DNA of 64,000 nucleotides from Serratia rubidaea (GTDB lineage Bacteria; Pseudomonadota; Gammaproteobacteria; Enterobacterales; Enterobacteriaceae): NCBI GenBank assembly GCA_901472405.1, contig LR590463.1, positions 3,658,001 to 3,722,000 of the forward strand, read 5' to 3'. Shown piece by piece: positions 17,996 to 30,588 of this stretch (position 1 is its first letter; each line of letters starts with the position of its first letter). The notes under the pieces were generated by a model. It saw only the letters and a program-made list of their open reading frames with translations, ran no database searches and was not told where the DNA came from. The position numbers and the translations under genes were made by a program.

Positions 17996-18151
17996 GATAA
18001 CGTAATTGAGCACTCAGCCGAGGAAATACAGGATAATGAAAACCAGCCAGCAGCCGGTGGTAAAACTATGTTCAAGAAGAGGCGTGAAGGTGATGGCTTT
18101 CTGCTTAATACTGATTTAGGGCAGCAGCGAGAGAGTTTGATGGAAATGTAA
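17996..18151 (+). pseudogene. Possible C-terminal remnant of an unknown protein
   Basis: 51 open plus-strand codons ending in TAA at 18149-18151 have protein-like composition: EHSAEEIQDNENQPAAGG, then KTMFKKRREGDGFLLNTD and LGQQRESLMEM. They are preceded by a stop and have no start context. The adjoining bases 18160-18196 are a degenerate copy of another gene's end, so this looks like a scar of lost genes between the sugar operon and the LysR gene. I do not recognise the family. A 112-codon minus-strand frame over the same place has unlikely composition and was left out. Confidence 0.3.
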
Positions 18152-18159
18152 CGCCTACT

Positions 18160-18196
18160 CCTGCTGGCGCGGGTATTCTGGTGGGCAACGCGCGTT
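18160..18196 (+). repeat. Degenerate copy of the 3' end of the MFS exporter gene at 11396-12624
   Basis: CCTGCTGGCGC, then TATTCTGGTGGGCAACGCG, then CGTTA occur in the same order here and at 12569-12605, with a three-base substitution and a one-base length difference. In the MFS gene these bases encode the last helix and tail (LLALLFWWATRRYG). Here the matching frame reads LLLLARVFWWATR but is part of no gene. It is probably what remains of a second, deleted copy of such an exporter. Confidence 0.5.
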
Positions 18197-18291
18197 AGAT
18201 GGAATAGTGACATAATATTAGCGGAGAAAATCCCTCAATTAAGCGGGTTAAGCCTGATTTGATATCGGTGAATAACGGAGGGTGCCCACTC

Positions 18292-19182
18292 TCAGTCATG
18301 CCCCTTGTCAAACAGGCCAAGCATAAAATCACGCACGTGCGCAATGCGCGGATTACGCATTGCTGTCTTATTCCAAACCAAATACAGATTATTGGTCGGC
18401 GCGTCTTCGAGCGGGGTGAGGGAAACCAACGCTCCCGATGCCAGTGCATCGACGCACTGATAATCAGGGAGCACGCTCCAACCCTGCCCCTTAATGACGA
18501 GATCCTGGATGATGCGCAAATCAGGAATGGTTAAGGTCGCCTGCAGGGTTGGCGCTAATTGAAACAGTGCGGTCCAAATGGGCCGAATCAGCGGTAAATC
18601 TTCGTCAAATGCAATCAGCGGAAGGTCTGCAAACTGTTCGGCGCTGGGACGCTGCCCCAGTTGCTCCGCCAACTCCGGCGCCAACACCAGCAAAAAACGT
18701 TCTGACAGCAATCGGGCGAAACCATGTGAACGTTCATCCGGCATCGAGGCAGTAATTGCCAGATCGGCCGTGGAATTATTTAACAGTGCGTAGATTCGTT
18801 CCCGGGTTGCCGGTATGTATCCTAATGCGGAATCCCTGAGCCATCAGCGGAGCCAGTCCTGCCGCAATTCTGGAATAGATGAAGTCAGACGGCCCGGCAA
18901 TATGCACCGTTCCCCCCAGTTCACCGCCGCTGCGGTAGGAGGCCATCCTTGTTTCCAAACTATCGATCATCGGCCGATAGCCCGCGCCAATTCATCGGCC
19001 GCTTCCGTTACGGCAACGCCGCGCGCTCGCCGTACAAACAGCTGTTTGCCAACAAAGGCTTCCAACGCCTGAATATGCAAAGATGCCGCAGGCTGTGTCA
19101 TGCCCAAGGATTCGGCCGCCCGCGAGAACGACTGCAGTCGGTAGGCCTCAATAAAGGTGCGCAGGTGGTCGAGATGGCTCAT
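18292..19182 (-). CDS. LysR-family transcriptional regulator, interrupted by two frameshifts
   Basis: Corrected length is 296 residues. The N-terminal helix-turn-helix is clear (TFIEAYRLQSFSRAAESLGM, then TQPAASLHIQALEAFVGKQL). The inducer-binding domain follows, with GTVHIAGPSDF at its start and QDLVIKGQGWSVLPDYQC in the second half. One break is near 18972 (one base lost, AIG-PMIDSLE restored). The other is in the CCCGGG at 18801-18806 (one base extra, giving TGNPERIYALL). It is divergent from the MFS gene at 19357 and is its probable regulator; the AT-rich gap holds ATC and GAT half-sites around 19250-19262. The ligand is unknown. Confidence 0.82.
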
Positions 19183-19356
19183 ATATCGTCTTCCTTTCGG
19201 CTACGTCGGTGCATAATCAGCCGCGGGCCGCCAAGCTATAAAAATATTTATCGATTATAGATTAAATAATAATTTCTCATATCTCACAACGCTCTCTACC
19301 CTGCTTGCCAGCGGCGGCCAATGGCCGTTTCCCCCGATTTATTGAGAGAGTGCGTC

Positions 19357-20570
19357 ATGCCAATCATCATCTATATTTTCACGCTCAGCGCCTTTGCGCT
19401 GGGCCTGGCAGAATTCGTCCCTATCGGTCTGACTGCCGTCATGGCACAAAGTTTGAACGTCAACATCGAACGCGTCGGCCACGCAGTGACCTGGTATGCC
19501 CTGGGGGCGACCTTTGCAGCACCGGTGCTGACCGCTTTGACGGCTAGCTGGTCACGCAAGCGGACCATGCTGATGACGATGCTGATCTTCACCATCGGCA
19601 GTCTGACCGCAGCGCTTGCCACCAGCATTTCAATGCTGCTGGTGGCGCGTTTCATTGCCGGACTCGGACACGGTCTGTTCCTCGCCGCCGCCTCCAGCAC
19701 GGCAGCAGGCCTCGTCGGCGCCAAAAAAGCGGCAGCGCCGTCGCGGTGGTATTTTGCGGCTTTACGGTCGCTATGGCGATCGGCGTTCCCATCAGTACCT
19801 ATCTGGGAGGGGTAAGCGCCTGGCGACCGGTACTCGGCACGATTGCCGCATTCGGGGCTCTGGCTTCCTGGGCCTGCTGCTAGGCATGAAGGAACCGCCT
19901 CGAAATGGGGAACATACAGGCAACGAGTCTGTTGCACTGGCTCTGAAGGCCATCTTCCACCCGGCTCTGCTGCTGGCCGCATTGGTTACCGTCTTGGGCT
20001 ATGCCGGTTCGTTCACGGCCTATACCTTCATCGCGCCGCTGCTGACCGACGTAACGCAGGTTAGTCCCGCCACGTCAGCCTGTTTATGCTGGCCTACGGT
20101 GTATTAGCGGCCATCGGCAACATCATCGGCGGCAAGGTAACCGACCGGATGGGCGTCAACCATGCAAGCGTGGTCGTTATCTCCGCCATAACCCTGGTCG
20201 TGCTGGGAATGTGGCTATTCGCCTCCTCTGCGGTAACCATGGGCATACTGATTGCACTGCTGGGTCTGTTTAGCTTCGCTTCCGTACCGGCTCTACAGGC
20301 CCGCCTTATCCATATCGCCGAACGGCATGCGCCACACGCCCTTGGCGTCGCTGCGGCCTGAATATCGCGGGTTTCAACTCTGGCATCGCCCTGGGTTCAG
20401 TATTGGGCGGCGTAACGATCGGAACCATCGGCATCGGCTATACGGGCATGACCGGCGCGATGGTCTCGGTACTGGGCCTGGCACTGCTGTTATCCCTGAT
20501 CGCATACGACCGCCGCGCCGCTGGCTATCGGACTATCGCAGAGACACAGAGCGGAACCCGCAACCCATAG
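19357..20570 (+). CDS. MFS transporter (arabinose-efflux/YdhP-like), interrupted by four frameshifts
   Basis: Corrected length is 405 residues with 12 hydrophobic segments. The start ATG 19357 follows GAGAG and gives MPIIIYIFTLSAFALGLAEF, the usual first helix of YdhP/AraJ-type exporters (G(L/T)AEFVPIGL). Each of the four breaks is a lost base: near 19731 (AKKAGSAVAVVF), 19862 (FGALGFLGLLLGMKEP), 20074 (SPATVSLFMLAYG) and 20357 (AAALNIAGFNSG). Four losses in one gene would normally mean a pseudogene, but essential genes next door carry the same kind of error, so I regard it as intact. It likely exports a sugar or drug and is paired with the divergent LysR regulator. Confidence 0.8.
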
Positions 20571-20637
20571 CAGATTTAGGCAGTATGCGGACCGTACAAG
20601 CAACAGCGAATAGTAGTACTGCAGACAACGCAAAAAA

Positions 20638-20658
20638 AAGCCGCTATTAAGCGGGCTT
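20638..20658 (-). terminator. Rho-independent terminator of guaBA
   Basis: On the minus strand AGCCCGCT and AGCGGCT pair around a short AT loop and run into eight T residues (20632-20639 on the plus strand as A). It lies about 45 bases after the guaA stop and ends the guaBA operon. The convergent MFS gene ends just beyond it. Confidence 0.7.
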
Positions 20659-20701
20659 AGTCTTATCTGTATGCCATCAAACGGGCGATATCAGCGTGGA
20701 G

Positions 20702-22280
20702 TTATTCCCACTCAATCGTCGCCGGCGGCTTGCCGCTGATGTCGTACACCACGCGGGAAATGCCGTCTACTTCGTTGATGATGCGGTTGGAGACGCGGCC
20801 GAGGAACTCATACGGCAGGTGCGCCCAGTGCGCGGTCATAAAGTCGATAGTTTCCACCGCACGCAGCGAAACAACCCAGTCGTACTTACGGCCGTCGCCC
20901 ATCACGCCGACGGAGCGCACCGGCAGGAACACGGTGAACGCCTGGCTGACCTTGTTGTACAGGTCGGCTTTATGCAGCTCTTCGATAAAGATGGCGTCGG
21001 CGCGGCGCAGCAGGTCGCAGTACTCTTTCTTCACTTCGCCCAGCACGCGCACGCCCAGACCCGGCCCCGGGAACGGGTGACGGTACAGCATGTCGTACGG
21101 CAGGCCCAGCTCCAGACCGATTTTGCGCACTTCGTCTTTAAACAGCTCACGCAGCGGTTCAACCAGACCCATCTTCATCTCTTTCGGCAGGCCGCCCACG
21201 TTGTGGTGCGACTTGATCACGTGCGCTTTGCCGGTGGCGGAAGCGGCGGATTCGATCACGTCAGGGTAGATGGTGCCCTGCGCCAGCCATTTCACGTCGT
21301 CCAGCTTCAGCGCTTCTTCGTCGAACACTTCAACGAACACGCGGCCGATGATTTTACGCTTCGCTTCTGGATCGTTCTCGCCTTTCAGCGCGTCCAGGAA
21401 GCGCTGCTCGCCTTCCACCATGAACGATGTTCAGGCCGAAGTGGTCGCCGAACATCTCCATCACCTGCTTGGCTTCGTTCAGGCGCAGCAGGCCGTTGTC
21501 AACGAAGACGCAGGTCAGGCGCTTGCCGATGGCGCGGTGCAGCAGCATCGCGGTAACGGAAGAGTCCACGCCGCCGGACAGGCCGAGGATCACCTGGTCT
21601 TCACCCACCTGCTCGCGGATGCGTTCAACCGCATCTTCGATGATGGTGGCCGGGGTCCACAGCGCTTCACACTGGCAGATATCCAGGACAAAACGTTCCA
21701 GCATACGCTGGCCCTGACGGGTGTGGGTCACTTCCGGGTGGAACTGCACGCCGTAGAAGCGTTTTTCTTCGTTGGCCATAATGGCGAACGGGCAGGTGTC
21801 GGTGCTGGCGACGGTGACAAAATCAGACGGGATGGCGGTGACTTTGTCGCCGTGGCTCATCCACACGTCCAGCAGCGGTTTGCCTGCCGGGCTAATGGCG
21901 TCTTCAATGTCGCGGATCAGCGCGCTTTCGGTGGTCACTTCCACCTGTGCATAGCCGAACTCACGCTCGCTGGAGCCCTGTACCTGGCCGCCCAGCTGCA
22001 TCGCCATGGTCTGCATGCCGTAGCACACGCCCAGCACCGGTACGCCGGCGTTGAAGACGTATTCCGGCGCGCGCGGGCTGTTGTGTTCGGTGGTGCTTTC
22101 CGGACCGCCGGACAGGATGATGCCGCTCGGGTTGAATTCGCGGATCTGCTCTTCGCTGACGTCCCAGGCCCACAGTTCACAGTAAACGCCGATTTCGCGC
22201 ACGCGACGGGCTACCAGTTGGGTGTACTGCGAACCGAAGTCCAGAATAAGAATGCGATGCTTATGAATATTTTGTGTCAT
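20702..22280 (-). CDS. guaA: GMP synthase (glutamine-hydrolysing), interrupted by one frameshift
   Basis: Corrected length is 525 residues, identical to the E. coli enzyme. It amidates XMP to GMP with glutamine and ATP. The class I amidotransferase domain has Cys86 in VLGVCYGMQ and the FHPEVTH motif. The ATP pyrophosphatase domain has the loop [10 protein letters not shown]. The dimerisation end is complete to PPATIEWE. One extra base at about 21417-21420 breaks [15 protein letters not shown]. It follows guaB by 122 bases and shares its operon. GuaA is required for guanine nucleotide synthesis, so the break is almost certainly a sequence error. Confidence 0.95.
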
Positions 22281-22402
22281 GTGAGGCGAATTCCAGCAAC
22301 AAAAGGAGAAAAAACAACAATAAGCGCGTGGTGATGGCCCCGCTCTGCGGGGCCAGCGACGTGGCACGCCACGCCGCTACGCATAAACATCTCTGCCGTG
22401 GG

Positions 22403-24003
<1,601 letters not shown>

Positions 24004-24037
24004 TTAAGTGGTTGTTTTGAAATTTGATCTGGGTCAC

Positions 24038-25413
24038 ATGTCGCTACCTACCGCACCGTCCATTTTTACCGTAAGCCGCCTGAATCAGACGGTTAAACAG
24101 CTCCTGGAAATGGAGATGGGGCAGATTTGGCTCTCCGCCGAGATCTCAAACTTCTCCCAGCCCGCTTCCGGCCACTGGTATTTCACGCTGAAAGACGACC
24201 GCGCGCAGGTACGCTGCGCGATGTTCCGCAACAGCAACCGCCGCGTCAATTTCCGCCCGCAAAACGGCCAGCAGGTGCTGGTGCGCGCCAGCATCACGCT
24301 GTATGAGCCGCGCGGCGACTATCAGCTGATCGCCGAAAACATGCAGCCGGCAGGCGACGGCCTGCTGCAGCAGCAGTTTGAACAGCTCAAGCAGCAGCTG
24401 GCGGCCGAAGGGCTGTTCGACCAGCAGTTTAAACAGCCGCTGCCCAGCCGGCCAAACGCCTTGGCGTGATCACCTCCGCCAGCGGCGCCGCGCTGCACGA
24501 TATTCTGCAGGTGCTGCAGCGCCGCGATCCGTCGCTGCCGATCGTCATCTACCCCACCTCGGTGCAGGGCGCGGACGCGCCGCTGCAAATCGTCCGGGCG
24601 ATTGAAGCCGCCAACCGACGCGATGAGTGCGACGTGCTGATCGTCGGCCGCGGCGGCGGCTCGCTGGAAGATCTGTGGAGCTTTAACGACGAACGCGTGG
24701 CGCGGGCGATCTTCGCCAGCCATATTCCAGTAGTCAGCGCCGTCGGCCATGAAACCGACGTCACCATCGCCGACTTCGTCGCCGACCTGCGCGCCCCTAC
24801 CCCTTCCGCCGCCGCCGAACTGGTCAGCCGCAATCAGCTGGAGCTGCTGCGCCAGCTGCAGTCGCAGCAGCAGCGGCTGGAAATGGCGATGGACTACTAT
24901 CTGGCGCAGCGCCAGCAGCAGTTCAGCCGCCTGCACCACCGTCTGCAGCAACAGCATCCGCACCTGCGGCTGGCGCGTCAGCAGACGCTGCTGTTCAAGC
25001 TGCAGCGCCGGCTGGAAGAAGGCATGCAGCATCAGCTGCGCCACAGCGAACGCCGCAGCGAACGCCTGCAGCAGCGCCTGAATCAGGTGCAGCCGCTGGG
25101 GCGCATTCACCGCGGCCAGCAGCGCATTCAGCAGCAGGAATACCGGCTGCAGCAGGCGCTGGAGCGTCAGTTGAACGGCTACCGTCAGCGCTTCGGCGTC
25201 GCCTGCAGCCAGCTGGAAGCGGTCAGCCCGCTGGCAACGCTGGCGCGCGGCTACAGCGTGACGCAAACCCCGCGCGGCGAAGTGCTGAAAACCACCAAAC
25301 AGGCGCAGGTGGGCGAGATCCTGAAAACCCGTCTGCAGGACGGCTGGCTGGAAAGCGAAGTGAAAACCATCAGTAAGGTGAAAAAGCCGCGCAAGAAGCG
25401 CGCGGCGGAATAG
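24038..25413 (+). CDS. xseA: Exodeoxyribonuclease VII large subunit, interrupted by one frameshift
   Basis: Corrected length is 458 residues. The order is an OB-fold ([20 protein letters not shown] and [20 protein letters not shown]), the nuclease core with [28 protein letters not shown] and [20 protein letters not shown], then a long glutamine-rich coiled-coil arm. The enzyme degrades single-stranded DNA from both ends together with XseB. The break is the CCC run at 24443-24445; a fourth C gives [18 protein letters not shown] 24038 was chosen by alignment with known XseA starts. A strong terminator follows directly. Confidence 0.94.
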
Positions 25414-25420
25414 TCATCAG

Positions 25421-25446
25421 CGGGCGCCGTCACGGCGCCCGTTTTA
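25421..25446 (+). terminator. Rho-independent terminator of xseA
   Basis: Perfect 9-bp stem CGGGCGCCG / CGGCGCCCG with loop TCA, followed by TTTT. It starts 8 bases after the xseA stop and ends just before the stop codon of the convergent GH31 gene, so it probably insulates both. Confidence 0.9.
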
Positions 25447-25447
25447 T

Positions 25448-27815
25448 TTAGTCCAGCGTATAACCGCTCGCCCGCTCGCCGTTGATCCACAGTTCGCGCG
25501 TTTCCGCCGCCGGCAGCGTCACCGCCAGCTGCCGCCACGCCGGACGGAAATCCCCTTCACAACTCACCGTCAGCGTAATGCGCTGCGCGTCGCAGCGCAT
25601 GCGCCAGCGCAGCCACAGCGCGCCGCCCTGCCGCCAGGCGTCGCTCTCGCCGTCGTCTTCATACAGCAGCCCGAGCTTTCCCCCTGCTGCAGCGGGAACA
25701 GCTTGAGTTCGCGCTGGTCATCCGCCGCCACGTCAACGTGCGCCAGACGGCGCGAAAGCGGCAGAGCGGCACCGGCCCGCACCAGCAGCGGCAAACGCTC
25801 CAGCGGCGCCGGCAGCGTTACGCTCTGCCCGCCGCTGAACCACTGCCCGCTGTAGAAGCAGTACCAGCCCATCTGGTTATCCGGCAGGTACACCGTACGC
25901 TCACGCTGCTCCGGCTCCACCACGCTGGCCACCAGCAGATCGCGCCCCAGCATAAAGTCGTCGTTCTCACACCAGACGCGGCTGTCCTGCTCATGATCCA
26001 GGAAGGTCGGCCGCAGCATCGGCTCATCTTCGGCGCAGGCCTGCCACAGCAGCGTATACAGATACGGCATCAGCCGATAGCGCAGGTTGATCGCCTGACG
26101 GATCATCGGCGTCGCCGCCGGATACATCCAGGGTTCATTCACCGTGGCGTCGTCGTTCCAGGAGTGGATGGTAAAGCGCGGATGCATCACGCCGTTCTGC
26201 ACCCAACGCACCAGCAGCTCGGCGTCCGGCTTGTCGCCGGAGAAGCCGCCGACGTCATGGCCGACGTTATACAGGCCGGACAGGCTCATCCCCAGGCCCA
26301 TGCGGATGTTGTAGCGCAGCGTCTGCCAGCTGGTGCGGTTATCGCCGCTCCAGGTCTGCACATAGCGCTGCATGCCGGCGCAGCCGGAGCGGGAGATCAG
26401 GTACGGCCGCAGGCCGGGCGCAAAGCGCTGTTGGGCCTCCATCGAGGCGCGCATCATCAGCAGCGGCATCACCGGGCGGATATGCTTGATGGCGATCGGC
26501 CGGCCAAACCCGTGGCAGCGCGCTTCACCGTCCCACACTTCGTATTCGTTGTTGTCGTTCCAGGTAGAATCAATGCCCATCTCCAGCAACTGCTGCGTCA
26601 CGCCCTGCTGCCACCAGCGCACCGTCGCCGGGTTGGTAAAATCGAGGTGCGAGCCTTCGTCATCCCAGAAGCTTGAGCGTTCAGGCGCGTCGCTTTGTGA
26701 ATCGCGGATAAACAGCCCCTGCTCCGCCACCGCGGCGTACTGCGGGTGGTCCTGCAGCAGGCAGGGTTTGATATTCGCCGCCAGCTTCAGCCCCGCCTGA
26801 TGAAACGCCGCGCTCAGCGCCTTCGGCTGCGGCACCTTGTCGTAGTTCCAGTTGAACACGTAGCGTTTATCGTTAATCGAGGTGTAGCCGGAGGAGAGCT
26901 GGAACGAGTCGCAGGGGATCTCATGCTGGCGGCACAGGGCGATAAACTGCTGCAGCTGCTGCTGCGCATCCGGCGCATCGGTGTAATGCATGGTGGAGCC
27001 GCTGTAGCCCAGGCTCCACTTCGGCCCGAAGTGGGTTTTACCGGTCAGGCGCAGCAGCGCTTTGGTTACGTCCAGCACCTGCGGCCCGAGGAACAGGTAA
27101 TAATCCAGATCCCCGCCTCCGCCTGATAGCGGCGGTAGGCCGGATGGTAGTTATCCAGCTCATTGCCCAGATCCAGCCAGCAGCTGCTCAGGTTGTCGTA
27201 GAACAGGCCGAAGCTGACGTCCTCGCGCCGGGTGATGGTAAAGGGAATGTGCTTATACAGCGGATCGGTGCTGGCGGCGTTGTAGCCCATGGCGTCCAGG
27301 TTGCGCATCTCAAAACGGCGGCCGCTGCGCTCCAGATCGCCGGATTTCTCCCCCAGCCCGTAATAGCGCTCGCCGCCGAAGCGGCGCTGATAGTGCGCCA
27401 CGCCGTCGCCGTGCGCATTCAGCAGATAGGCGCTGGTCGGCCGGTCCGCCGCCAGCGGGCGCCACTGCCCGTCGGCGCCGCAATACTCCCACTCCAGCCA
27501 CAATGGCTGGTGCACCGTCACCCGCAGCGCGGCGCTGGCCACCACCAGCCGCTGGTCATGCTGTTCCAGACGGTAGCCCGGCAGGCCAAAGCCCGCCACG
27601 CTGAGGCGGTCGCGCCCTTCCCACGGCACGTCCTGCTGCGGCGCAATGCTCCAGGTGCGGTCCAGCGCCAGCTCGCCGTTGCGTTTCAGCAATACGCGGA
27701 ACAGATCCTCTTCCAGTACGTAGAGGCAAAACAGGTGCTGTCCATCCACCAGCAGCTCGATGCGGTCGTCATATTGGCCGGCCAGGGTCCAGTTCTTTAG
27801 CGTTTTCATAGGCAT
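25448..27815 (-). CDS. Glycoside hydrolase family 31 (alpha-glucosidase/alpha-xylosidase-like), two frameshifts
   Basis: Corrected length is about 789 residues. GH31 marks in order are an N-terminal beta-sandwich, RYYGLGEKSGDLER, WSLGYSGSTMHYTD, the nucleophile region GIDSTWNDNNEYE, then RPYLISRSGCAGMQRYVQTW and SGDNRTSW with the acid-base aspartate, and HDVGGFSGD. The enzyme cleaves alpha-glycosides with retention; no signal peptide is seen, so it is cytoplasmic. One break is the CCCC run at 27111-27114 (five Cs give AEAGDLDYYLFLGPQVLD). The other is near 25670 (SSGLLYEDDGESDAW restored). ATG 27815 and 27809 are both possible. It overlaps no gene but lies 5 bases after the MFS gene, so the two are co-transcribed. 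Confidence 0.88.
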
Positions 27816-27820
27816 CCATC

Positions 27821-29128
27821 TTACGGGTTAAGTGTTTTTTTCTTGCCGCGTTCGGCAATCAGGGCAATCAGGAACAGCGCGCCGATCAGGTCGAAAAAGC
27901 CCATCGCCACAAACAACGGGCCAAAACCGACGGTGTCGGACACCGCGCCGATCAGCAGCGTAAACAGGAAGCTGGCGATCCAGGCGCTGGAGCCGCGCAT
28001 GCCGTTAACCGTCGCCACCTGGTTTCTGTCGAACGACTCCACCACCAGCGCGCTCAGCATGCAGGAGATCACCTGGTGGCCGAAGCCGCCGATCGAAATC
28101 AGCAGGATCGCCAGGTAGGGATCTTTGGTGATCGCCACAAACGCCAGCGACACCATCATGAAAGCGCCGGTCACCGAACTGGCGACCACCGAATTCACGC
28201 GCGTGCAGCCGAACCATTTGCGGTACAGCGTGGTGAGATAGCCACTGGCGACGCTGCCGATATCCGCCGCCAAGAACGGCAGCCAGGCGAACATGGCGAT
28301 CTGCTTCAGGTCCATACCGCGTTCGCTGGCCAGATACAGCGGCACCCAGAAGCTGAAGACCGCCCAGGCCGGCTCGGCGAGAAAGGCCGGAATGGCGATG
28401 CCGTAGAATTTTTTATTTTTGGCCAGCAGCTTGAGGGATTTAAAGAACGGCAGGCGCGCCAGTTCAGGCTCATTGTCCGCGCCGATTCAACGCCAGCTCC
28501 TGCTGGCTCAGATTAGGGTGCTGCTGCGGTGCATGGTAGAAGCGCCACCACAGCAGCACCCAGACCATCGCCAGCGCGCCGGAGAACAGAAACGCCCCTG
28601 CCAGCCGAACGAAACGTGGGCCACCACGATAATCGGCGGCGCCAGCATCGCGCCGATGGAGAAGCCCACCCCGGCCCAGCCGGCGGCGATCGGCCGCTCT
28701 TTTTTCGGGAACCAGTCGGAGATCGCCTTGGCGTTGGCCGGCGTGGCGGCGGCTTCCGATGCGCCCATAAAGAAACGCAGGATCGCCAGCTGCAGCCAGC
28801 TGCCCGCGCCGGCGTGCAGCATACAGACCAGCGCCCAGACGCTGGCGCAAATCAGAAAGCCCATCTTCAGGCCAATCACGTCAATCAGCCAGCCGCACAG
28901 AGGCTGGAACAGGGTGTACGCCAGCTGGAAAGCGGCGACCACCCAGGAATACTGCTCGGTGGTCATATTCAGGCTGGTCTTCAGCTCCGGCGCCAAAATG
29001 CCCAGCGAGTTGCGGGTAATGTAGTTGACCGTTACCCCCAGCAGAAACAGCGCCAGCATCCACCAGCGTAACGATTTGAACTTGCGCCGTCCGCTGTGTA
29101 CGGCTTCCTGGTTTATCTCAACACTCAT
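27821..29128 (-). CDS. MFS transporter of the anion:cation symporter (ACS) family, two frameshifts
   Basis: Corrected length is 435 residues with 12 hydrophobic segments. The start MSVEINQEAV leads to RWWMLALFLLGVTVNYITRN, the first helix of ExuT/GudP-like hexuronate and glucarate carriers. GASEAAATPANAKAISDWFP is the characteristic ACS loop. Breaks: four C instead of five at 28594-28597 (SFGWQGAFLFSGALAMV), and one extra T near 28486 (LALIGADNEPELARLP). The gene is immediately upstream of the GH31 gene and divergent from a LacI-type regulator, so it should import the glycoside or sugar-acid glycoside that GH31 then cleaves. Which substrate is not visible. Confidence 0.85.
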
Positions 29129-29449
29129 CTTCTCTGCTCCGCGGCGTCGGTTATGTCACCTCGGCCTTATTTATGGGTACATGTGTTATTCGGAGGGATT
29201 AACAGCGGCGTACAAACCCCGCCCTGTTACGACAATCCGGTGCAGTAAAACCGCCAAATTGGCCTGATAACTCGGCAAATTGGTGAACCAGATCAGACTA
29301 TCGGCCCGCGGTAAGGAGAGAAACGTGGTTTTTTGCAAAAATTCTCATACATTAAGTAACAACGGCGCTGCAGGTCGGTAACGCCAGTAAATACGCTAAT
29401 CCGCCTTGATGAAAAAATTTTCATCGCGCGATTTGAACGGGATCACAAA
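29129..29449. promoter_or_regulatory. Divergent control region with palindromic operator candidate
   Basis: 321 bases between the transporter/GH31 operon and the LacI-type gene, with no gene of its own. A perfect palindrome, GATGAAAA-AA-TTTTCATC, lies at 29408-29425, 24 bases before the regulator's ATG, which is a good place for self-repression. LacI-family operators usually have a central CG, which this lacks, so the match is tentative. Promoters for both directions must lie here, but I cannot place the boxes securely. Confidence 0.45.
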
Positions 29450-30527
29450 ATGAACGGAAAGCTGAAAGTGCAGGAAATTGCCCGCCAAACCGGTCTGTCG
29501 ATCAGTACGGTTTCCCGGGTATTGGCGGGCAAGGCCAATACCAGCAGCAGCGCGCGGCAGAAGTACTGGAGTGCGCCGAGCGCAACGGCATTCTGCAGGC
29601 GATTTCCAGCGGACGGCTGATGCTCAACAGCGTGATGGTGTTTGCGCCGCAGCGCGCGTTTGACGTGCGCACCGATATTTTTTACTACCGGGTGATTCAG
29701 GGGATTATCGCCGCGCTGGCGCAGCACGAGGTCCGATCCGCTACTGCGCGCTGGAAGAGACGCACAGCGACGGGGCGCTGTTCCTCAGCAAGATGAATGA
29801 GGCGCAAACCCAGGCGGCGCTGATTATCGCATCGACGATGAGCATATCCACGCGCTGGCCGCCGATCTGCATAAGCCCTGCGTATTAATCAACTGCAGCG
29901 ACCGCAGCATGCGGCTCGACAGCATCTCTCCCGACCACCAGCGCATCGGCGAATTTTCCGCCGGCTATCTGCTGCAGCAGGGCCACCAGCGCATCCTGCA
30001 CCTGCAGTGTCTGCGCCGCCACACCATGGAGCTGCGGCTGGCCGGTATTCGCCAGGCGTATCTGCAGCAGCATATGCCGTTCGATGAAAGCCGGCAGCTG
30101 GTCACCACCTCCGGCTTTGCAGCGCGGAGGCCGAGCAGGCGCTCACGACGTTTATCGGCCAGCTCGGCGACCGCGACGCGCTGCCGACGGCGGTGCTGGC
30201 CGGCGGCGACTATATGGCGGTCGGCGCGGTTAACGCCCTGCAGCGGCTCGGCTTCAGCGTACCCAACGATATGTCCGTGATGAGCATGGATGGTTTTAAT
30301 CTGGCGGAAATCCACGACGTGCCGCTGACGTCGCTGCACGTGCCGCGCGACGAGCTAGGCTTTGAAGCCATCCAGCTGTTGCAGCGGCGCATGCTGCGGC
30401 CGACGCCCCGGTCTGTAACCAGCTGCTGCAGGGGCGGCTGGCGATCCGCGAATCGGTCAAGCGCCTCAACGCGCAGCAGGCGACGCCGGCGGTGAGCACT
30501 TACCACCACAAGCTCTACGACGCGTGA
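29450..30527 (+). CDS. LacI-family transcriptional regulator, interrupted by five frameshifts
   Basis: Corrected length is 360 residues. The start gives KLKVQEIARQTGLSISTVSR with VLAGKANTSS, the standard LacI headpiece and hinge. The periplasmic-binding-protein-like sugar domain follows, with PDHQRIGEFSAGYLLQQGHQ, LAGGDYMAVGAVNALQRLGF and the MSVMSMDGFNLAE strand. All five breaks are single lost bases, near 29562, 29735, 29829, 30120 and 30401; restoring them gives one continuous protein ending TYHHKLYDA. It is divergent from the ACS transporter and GH31 genes and is their probable specific repressor, induced by the imported sugar. Confidence 0.85.
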
Positions 30528-30588
30528 ACTACACTTAATGGCGTGTATCTGATGCGTTAACAGGCGCGACAGCCTAAGGAGAGCCATA

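Noticed and set aside
17875-18213. 112-codon minus-strand open frame
   Set aside because: Ser/Arg/Cys-rich, no ribosome-binding site, and it runs across the MFS fragment and a better plus-strand remnant.
19357-20570. MFS gene and the LacI gene as true pseudogenes
   Set aside because: They have four and five breaks, but hisS and ispG, which are essential, have four each. The indel density is regional, not gene-specific.
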